The position numbers and the translations under genes are program-made. Positions 17,129 to 22,796 of a stretch of 22,796 bases of DNA are shown here, in pieces. The number at the start of each line of letters is the position of its first letter. Within the stretch, counting starts at the first letter, position 1. Under the pieces are notes generated by a model. The model ran no database searches. It was not told the origin of the DNA and saw only the letters and a list, made by a program, of their open reading frames with translations. Source of the stretch: Cylindrotheca closterium (lineage: Eukaryota > Bacillariophyta > Bacillariophyceae > Bacillariales > Bacillariaceae); NCBI GenBank assembly GCA_933822405.4, contig CAKOGP040001727.1:1-22796 (forward strand), read 5' to 3'.

Positions 17129-18229
17129 ATGATGAAACGCAAGAGAGGTAGTCAGAATCTACAACTGCTTCTCCATTTAATCACATTGATCATTGGATGG
17201 ATTTGGGGTCTATCCACAAATTCTAGAATGCTCAGTGCAGAACTTTCGACAACCTACATCTCTGATCTGCGAGCCTTGGCACCGTTGGAACGTTCCGTCA
17301 GAAGCAAGCAATTTTCTTTTATCGTAAACAGAAAAAATCACTCATCAGTCACAGACACAATCACACCATTTCATCGGTATGTGATGGAATTAAGCGCTCC
17401 CAGTTCTCACAATTTTCCTGACCTTCCCTTGTTCGATTCGTGGCTGCACTACTTTGAAGCCTACCACAACCACATGGCAAGATTCAGGAAGAAGAATAAT
17501 GTTGTTTTCATGGAAATTGGTGTGCAGAGTGGTGGAAAGATTCCAGTGCTGCGAAAATATTTCGGGCCTGGGCTCACCTATGTCGGCATTGACATCAATC
17601 CGTCAACCAAAATGTTCGAAACATCTGAAAATGACGACTTCAATGTTCACATCGAAATAGGCGATAGCACTGACGGGAAATTCTTGGACGAGATTAAAGC
17701 CAAGTATCCTCATGTTGATATATTTCTTGACGATGGTGGGCATACTATGGAGCAGCAGATGTTTACAATCAAACACATGCTTCCACATGTGCAATCACAG
17801 GGTGTCTACATGTGTGAAGACTTAGCAACTTCTTGGCTTAAAAAATTCGGGGGCTTACCAAATGAGCACGTAAGTAACAGCCCTGAGTTCCTTAAACATA
17901 CCATGGTTGGTCTGGTCCATCAAACCATGGACTGGCTGCTAGCGTCATCGGTAAGTGGTAAGAGTATCATAACTAGACCTGATCTTGATCAGGTCGCCGA
18001 TGATGTCTTCGATAGTAGCTGGTGGAAAGTGATTCCATCTCAAGTGAAGCATATTCATTACTACAACCAAATTGTTGTGTATGAAAAAGGCGTCACATAC
18101 AAACCATCACCATACCGAACAATCGGAAAACAGATACCGTACAAAGAGTCTGGTACCTACGACTCATTGGATTGGACCATTATCATGGAGAAACTGGATT
18201 CGATTTTTGGTGAATCGCTGCTGTCCTGA
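17129..18229 (+). CDS. Membrane-anchored class I SAM-dependent methyltransferase-like protein
   Basis: An intact 366-codon gene with no stop or frameshift and no visible intron. Two adjacent ATGs (17129, 17132) offer the start. A short basic N-terminus is followed by a hydrophobic segment at about residues 11-28 (LQLLLHLITLIIGWIWGLS), suggesting a signal anchor and a lumenal catalytic domain. The Rossmann-type core starts near residue 105: FMEIGVQSGG (128-136, motif I), YVGIDINPS (151-159, acidic residue at the end of strand 2), IEIGDSTDGKFLDEI, then VDIFLDDGGHTMEQQ (196-210) and GVYMCEDLATSW (225-236). DDGGH and the later ED pair are typical of the MycE/TylF-like group of sugar or small-molecule O-methyltransferases, some of which use a metal. 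Substrate is unknown. CmcI-like hydroxylase relatives share part of the pattern. Lying between two element remnants, it is probably a host gene. Confidence 0.78.
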   Translation: MMKRKRGSQNLQLLLHLITLIIGWIWGLSTNSRMLSAELSTTYISDLRALAPLERSVRSKQFSFIVNRKNHSSVTDTITPFHRYVMELSAPSSHNFPDLPLFDSWLHYFEAYHNHMARFRKKNNVVFMEIGVQSGGKIPVLRKYFGPGLTYVGIDINPSTKMFETSENDDFNVHIEIGDSTDGKFLDEIKAKYPHVDIFLDDGGHTMEQQMFTIKHMLPHVQSQGVYMCEDLATSWLKKFGGLPNEHVSNSPEFLKHTMVGLVHQTMDWLLASSVSGKSIITRPDLDQVADDVFDSSWWKVIPSQVKHIHYYNQIVVYEKGVTYKPSPYRTIGKQIPYKESGTYDSLDWTIIMEKLDSIFGESLLS

Positions 18230-18649
18230 TTCGTTTCCGTGAAAATGCCTCCGTGCGAATGCCAAGAACACGTTGGATAAAATACCAACTTAGGAGGGGG
18301 CAACCTTTCTCTCCCTGAATATTATTCAGATCATTAAGAACGGCTGTTTTGTCTAACGAAAACATGATTTAGTGCGCTTTTGATTGCGTCCTCCAACCCA
18401 TGGTTTCCAAGCGACTATTTTTGTTTTTTCAATCAACCAATAGAATTGCAGGGTTTTCATGACAACTTTGAATACCCCATTTTTGGTCATTTTGATGACA
18501 CGATACGAATGTATTTTGGAAAAACCTCAGTAGTTCAGGACTACAATGTTTCGCGTAAAAACTTTTTCACTAGATATTTTCCTAAGTGCTCCCGACGAAT
18601 TGCTCCTCTTGATTTCTGTGGCAATGTTGTATGCAGAAGACTTGTCAAC
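18230..18649. other. Downstream flank of the methyltransferase-like gene
   Basis: No gene is recognised. Overlapping frames at 18380-18715 and from 18546 give unrelated-looking peptides until about 18660, where integrase sequence becomes recognisable. No LTR of the right-hand copia remnant is visible, so its 5' end is lost in this interval. Confidence 0.4.
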
Positions 18650-19250
18650 AGCATTGATATGTCTCAACAACGTGCGTTATCGCTCATGTATTCCCCTGCA
18701 GAACCTGAAGACTGACCCTGTATTTGAAGCATTGGATAAGATATTCCGCCGCTACAACAAGGCAGGCTTTCAAGTCAAGATCATCAAGTGTGATTGGGCG
18801 TTCATTCCTCTCACGGATGATATGCTAGACGACATGGGTGTTACTATTGACCCAACTGCAGCTGGAGACCACAAACCTACCGCTGAGCGAAACAATTGGA
18901 TGCTGAAAGAAAGAGCCAGAGTAGCTCTTGCACGATTACCCTACAAAGTGGTCCCAAAAGTGATCACTGAATGTTGTGGACGTTGAGCCGCTGAGCTATT
19001 GAATGTCTTTCCCCAGAAAGACAGTATCTCATCACATTTCAGTCCGCAGCAAGTCATTGATAATGTCAATATCAACTACAAGAGTGACATGCTTGCTGAA
19101 CCTGGACAATATGTTCATGCAATTGGGACGGATTCCAACAATTCGATGGAACCCAGAAGTATTGAAGCAATTTACATTGAACCTATGAAGGGACAACGTA
19201 CTGGGCACCGCGTGCTCAACCTCAATACTAAGAAGATGATTTCCTGACCC
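18650..19250 (+). pseudogene. Integrase (DDE) remnant of the second copia element
   Basis: The frame up to 18986 contains TDPVFEALDKIFRRYNKAGF, VKIIKCDWAFIPLTDDMLDD and HKPTAERNNWMLKERARVAL. The D of KCD and the E of AER stand where the second D and the E of the DDE triad are expected. The first D lies upstream in sequence that has been lost. A TGA at 18984-18986 breaks the frame. The downstream part, 18999-19247, has LLNVFPQ-type sequence, MEPRSIEAIYIEPMKGQR and NLNTKKMIS, the C-terminal part of the integrase. Integrase would insert the cDNA; this copy is inactive. Confidence 0.75.
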
Positions 19251-20030
19251 AAGGTCTTTGTACTACCCGTTACCAATCAAGTAATCCAGCTTGTTGAAGC
19301 TTGGGCTGTTGCCAAAGGTGTTACTTCCATGAAGTTCTTTGATAAGAAGAGAGATTTGGAGACATTTCAAGATGGCAATCAAAACGCAGGAGTGGATGAC
19401 ACAGAACAAGGTTACTTAGAAGAAGCCTTTGATCAGGACTATGAACCTGAAGATGAAGATGAACGTGATTTCAACCTACATGGACAATTCGATGATATCA
19501 ATGGCTCCAAAAGAGAAGAGCTCTTGGCAGATGCAGACAATGATGTTGATGATATGCCAGAACTCACTGTCAGATTCCAAGGAGATGATGACTATGAATC
19601 AGACAACAATTCGGGTGATGAAGGCGATGAAGAGGAAGAACTTAATGTGGCTGATTGGGATCACCATCAAGAGAATGTCGATAGAGGAACCGATGAAATT
19701 GGGAGCCTTGTTACTGATCTGGAGGACCTACAAGAGCCACCAAAAGAAGAGATTGTATTTGAGCCTGAAGAGCCTCAAGTAGCAAAAATCACTCAATCTG
19801 GGCAAACGTATGCGCAAGCTGCAATGTCTGGGCTGAACCTTTCTCAAGTTCCAAAGAAACCAAGAGAATGGCCTTCAAGCAGGAGTGGCAGTTCTGCCAA
19901 TAAGAACAAGAATCAAGTTGCAACAAGACGCAAGCATCAAGAGAAGAGTTGGGCACTTGAAACCGTTGAAGAACAAGTTAAAATCTGGTATTTGTACAAA
20001 AGAAGGAAGTCGCAGTACAAAAGACAGTAA
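19251..20030 (+). pseudogene. Acidic linker between integrase and RT of the second copia element
   Basis: From TGA at 19245-19247 the sequence continues with PKVFVLPVTNQVIQLVEAWA in another frame. The open frame 19329-20030 then carries long aspartate/glutamate-rich stretches (YEPEDEDERDF, NNSGDEGDEEEE) and a basic end. Similar acidity is seen in the corresponding place in the inserted element, although the sequences differ. It is predicted to be disordered. No catalytic motif is present. Confidence 0.65.
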
Positions 20031-20169
20031 AGCTATCCTTGAAGCACAGCACAATCTATGTTTCCAACATATTGGGAATGAGATGAAAGCTGATTATGAA
20101 GAGCACGATGCTATTCTGATCGCTCGTTGCATGATGCAGATCAAGGCCAAGTTCGATACTGACGAAGGT

Positions 20170-20437
20170 CTGAACTTCATTCAACAGTATTACATCAATC
20201 AAGGACTTAAGAAGTTTGGTGATGATGGAAAGGATGCTGTGGATAAGGAATTGAGACAAATGCTCCTGAGAGATTGTTTCACTCCCAAATTTGTCAAAGA
20301 CATGACCGCGTCTGAGCGAAAGAAGGCACAATCAGCGATGATGTTACTCACGGAGAAGCAATTGGAAAAGACAATTAAAGGCTGCCTAGTATTCCGAGGC
20401 GATGGAACTCGTGAATGGTTATCGCGAGAGGACACTG
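20170..20437 (+). repeat. Tandem duplication in RT, unit 1 (268 bp)
   Basis: Begins CTGAACTTCATTCAACAGTA and ends GAGAGGACACTG. The next base starts the second unit with the same CTGAACTTC. Confidence 0.9.
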
Positions 20438-20610
20438 CTGAACTTCATTCAACAGTATTACATAAATCAAGGACTGAAGAAGTCTGGTGATGATGAAAGC
20501 CCAATCAGCAATGATGTTACTCGCAGAGAAGCAATTTGAAAAGACAATTAAAGGCTGCCTAGTATTCCGAGGCGATGGAACTCGTGAATGGTTATCGCGA
20601 GAGGACACTG
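20438..20610 (+). repeat. Tandem duplication in RT, unit 2 (173 bp)
   Basis: Matches the start of unit 1 up to GGTGATGATG. It then skips about 95 bp and continues with the end of unit 1 (AATCAGCAATGATGTTACTC ... GAGGACACTG), nearly identical. Confidence 0.9.
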
Positions 20611-21449
20611 CAAGTCCAACTGCTTCGCAGGAAGCAATCACCACTACTTGTGTTATTGATGCACACGAAGGTAGAGATATAATGACGCTGGACGTGCCTA
20701 ACGCTTTCATTCAAACTTATATGCCTGATGCTAAGGAAGGAGAAGATCGCGTCTACATGAAAATCACTGGCATGATGGTCCAGATATTGATTGACATGGC
20801 CCCAGAGTATCGCAAATACGTTGTATTAGAGAACGGAAAGCGAGTAATCTATGTGCGGGTACTACGTGCTATATATGGGATGTTGCAATCGAGCCTCCTA
20901 TTCTATAATCAATTTCGAAGTGATTTGGAGGCAAAGGGATTTGTTTTCAATCCGTATGACCCATGTGTTGCTAACAAAGTTGTTGATGAAAAACAGCAAA
21001 CTATCAGATTTCATGTTGACGATCTTATGTCAAGTCACATGGATCCAAAAGTAAATGACAAATTTGCTGAATGGTTGAACATGAGATATGGTTCGGTTCA
21101 GGCATGTAAAATCATCAGAGGAAAAATACACAGATATCTTGGAATGACTTTGGATTTCTCGGTGAAAGGAAAACTCAAAATCCGCATGAACATGTTGGAA
21201 GATATTCCTATTAAGTTCAACAAGGATTCAAAGCAGGAAATACCAGCTGGTAACAATTTACTGGAAGCTGGTAAAGGGAAGTTACTCAGTGCTGAGTACC
21301 GTCAGATCTTCCATACTACTGTTCCAAGAGGACTTTATGTCTCTAAGCGAGCTCGTTTGGATATCCAGTCTGATTGGAAGAAGTGTGTTCGCATGATGCG
21401 ATATTTGTTTTGTACATCGTTGTATCACCTGACACTTTCTGCAGAATCA

Positions 21450-21876
21450 CTACAAGTCATGAAATGGATGATCAACGCATCATTTGCAGTGCATCCAGAT
21501 TTCAAGAGCCATACTGGCGGCACTCTGTCCTTTGGAGGAGGTGTAGTCTCAAGTGATGTTGAAGAAACAAAAGCTAAACAGCAGAAGCAGTACGGAAGCG
21601 GAACTGATTGCTGTTGACGATGTTGTCACAATGATACTATGGACAAAGTTGTTTATGAAGTGGCAAGGGTATCCAATCAAGAAGAATATCTTGTATCAGG
21701 ATAACAAAAGCGTGATTCTACTGGAAGAGAATGGTCGCAATAGCACGGGCAAAAGAAGCGGAGCCCTCAATATTCGTTATTTGTTTATCACAGATCAAGT
21801 TGAGAAAGGAAATGTTAAGATCGAATGCTGTCCAACTGACAATATGATTGCGGATTTCGCAAGTTCAGGGATCTGA
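21450..21876 (+). pseudogene. RNase H of the second copia element
   Basis: The frame ending at 21617 carries WMINASFAVHPDFKSHTGG. The inserted copia element has WFVDASFAVH at the same place, so the first catalytic Asp is Asn here. A one-base shift near 21555 leads to the frame 21553-21876 with KQKLNSRSSTEAELIAVDD, ILYQDNKSVILLEENG and IRYLFITDQVEKGNVKI. This frame ends at ADFASSGI, before the usual TKPLQG...F end. The substitution, frameshift and truncation make it inactive. Confidence 0.75.
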
Positions 21877-22000
21877 TTCTTGGTCCACAGGAATAGGTTA
21901 GACAAGTATGTATATGTTCAAAATGAAAATACCAAACAAAAATAAACAGTGAATGAGAGCATGTCCCATTGCTGCCAATGGTGATTGTCACAATGACGAA
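21877..22000. other. Short unassigned gap
   Basis: AT-rich, about 124 bp between the copia remnant and repeat R copy D. No LTR or gene is recognised. Confidence 0.5.
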
Positions 22001-22506
22001 ATATGAGTTTTTACGTTCCAAAAAGAAACTATTCAAGTACAAAGTTTTCGACACGTACGATCGGACTTTGATCGTGAGGTCGGGATTTGACGCAAGTATG
22101 CCAGACGCAAGTATGCCAGACGCAAGTCTGTTGGACAATCTACATCCACACAAAAAGGGAATGACCCTATACAAGTGAGAAATTGGTGTTGTGTACAAGG
22201 CAGTAGGGAGTAATACAAGATGTCCCAAAGTACTGCATTCAACACAGAATTGTTGTAGAAGTCAAATCAAGTTCTGTAAACAAGGGATTTTCCAAGGGGA
22301 AATTGTTGAACTTACTTTTGTGACTGAATCATCATTTCAAGCCAAATATTAATCAAATAGGAACAATTTCACTCAAAGTATACCTAGACACAGGAGAACT
22401 ATTGTCGTGAAAGAGTTGTAGAGTCGATTACAAATTTAGATTGCAGAGAGTTTTTTCTGAGCGCTAAAGGCACTCACGATAAAGCACATTTTGCTTTATT
22501 CTAGCA
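22001..22506 (-). repeat. Repeat R, copy D (minus strand, fullest copy)
   Basis: Reverse complement of copies A and C: it runs from the ATATGAGTTTTT end at 22001 to TTTATTCTAGCA at 22506. It contains a tandem 15-bp unit GACGCAAGTATGCCA (twice, then a variant) near 22089-22125 where the left copies have one. The CGAGCGCTAAAGG-type block is present near 22458-22470. Confidence 0.85.
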
Positions 22507-22530
22507 TGATGAGTCCAAATAGATTTCTAG

Positions 22531-22796
22531 CTATACAAGTGAGATATCGATGTTGTGTACGATGCAGTAGGGAATAATACAAGATGTCCCAAAGTACTGC
22601 ATTCAACACAGAATTGTCATAGAGGTCGAATCAAGTTCTGTAAACAAGGGATTTTCCTAGGGAAAATGGTTGAACTTACTTTTGTGATTGAATCATCAAT
22701 TCAAGCCAAATATTAATCAAATAGGAACAATTTCACTCAAAGTATACCTAGACAAAGGAGAACTATTGTCGTGAAAGTGTTGTACAGTCGATTACA
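22531..22796 (-). repeat. Repeat R, copy E (minus strand, runs off window)
   Basis: Starts at CTATACAAGTGAGATATCGA and follows copy D closely to the window end. It is truncated relative to D on its left side and open on its right. Confidence 0.85.

Larger units (their letters stand above)
20031..21552 (+). pseudogene. Reverse transcriptase of the second copia element, with internal duplication
   Basis: N-terminal RT sequence in frame 19885-20490 (KDSKAILEAQHNLCF, DCFTPKFVKDMTASERKK, TIKGCLVFRGDGTREW) runs into a tandem duplication at 20438 and then stops. The second unit shifts to frame 20487-21617, which is open through VIDAHEGRDIMTLDVPNAFI, RAIYGMLQSSLLFYNQF and IRFHVDDLMSSHM. The catalytic VDD lies at 21015-21023 and is intact. 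KGKLKIRMNMLEDIPIKF and SDWKKCVRMMRYLF follow. Apart from the duplication, this is the best-preserved RT in the window. Confidence 0.82.
18650..21876 (+). mobile_element. Second Ty1/copia remnant, truncated at both ends
   Basis: Same-strand remnants in copia order: integrase, acidic linker, RT, RNase H. Gag and protease are missing on the left. The RNase H end stops at MIADFASSGI, short of the PLQG...F end seen in the inserted copia element. No LTRs, PBS or PPT were found. The RT is roughly 60% similar by eye to that of the element at 8383-13346, so the two are different families of the same diatom copia group. Confidence 0.8.

Noticed and set aside
942..22796. A single 20-kb DNA transposon with repeat R as terminal inverted repeats
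   Set aside because: No transposase is seen inside, copies are several per side and of unequal length, and the inside is explained by separate retroelements. Kept only as an open question in the findings.

Overview
The window reads as a transposable-element-rich stretch of nuclear DNA from a diatom, most likely a raphid pennate. The evidence is the style of the Ty1/copia (CoDi-like) and Ty3/gypsy-like proteins, a non-LTR-type C-terminus with a CPRC...H...C cluster and a MWEQRN motif, and a tyrosine-recombinase retroelement of the kind I associate with stramenopile genomes. There are no bacterial-style operons, no rRNA or tRNA genes that I can recognise, and no CRISPR array. The taxonomic call rests on family recognition from memory.

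Layout, left to right. (1) 242-941, minus strand: C-terminal fragment of a non-LTR-type reverse transcriptase protein, cut off where a repeat family ('repeat R') begins. (2) 942-2188: three plus-strand copies of repeat R. (3) 2221-5410: a decayed retroelement with a Gag-like remnant, a reverse transcriptase, an RNase H-like region and a DIRS-like tyrosine recombinase, all in one orientation but broken by frameshifts. Just 3' lie two copies of a 130-bp direct repeat with coding potential (5475-5605 and 5853-5982). (4) 6129-7619: non-coding DNA. (5) 7620-16948: a Ty3/gypsy-like element bounded by a ~240-bp direct repeat, with Gag, a CCHC knuckle and RT-thumb/RNase H remnants. A Ty1/copia element (8383-13346) with two LTRs and a perfect 5-bp target-site duplication (CACAA) is inserted inside its gag. 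(6) 17129-18229: one intact, uninterrupted gene for a predicted membrane-anchored class I SAM-dependent methyltransferase-like protein. It is the only gene here that looks like a working host gene. (7) 18650-21876: a second, LTR-less copia remnant with integrase, acidic linker, RT and RNase H, carrying an internal tandem duplication. (8) 22001-22796: two copies of repeat R on the minus strand.

The order of events can be partly read: the gypsy-like element was in place before the copia element landed in its gag. When the copia sequence and one target copy are ignored, the gag frame runs across the junction with no stop. The copia insert has LTRs but no integrase, while the right-hand copia remnant has integrase but no LTRs. 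The most unusual element is the tyrosine-recombinase retroelement with its 3' direct repeats.
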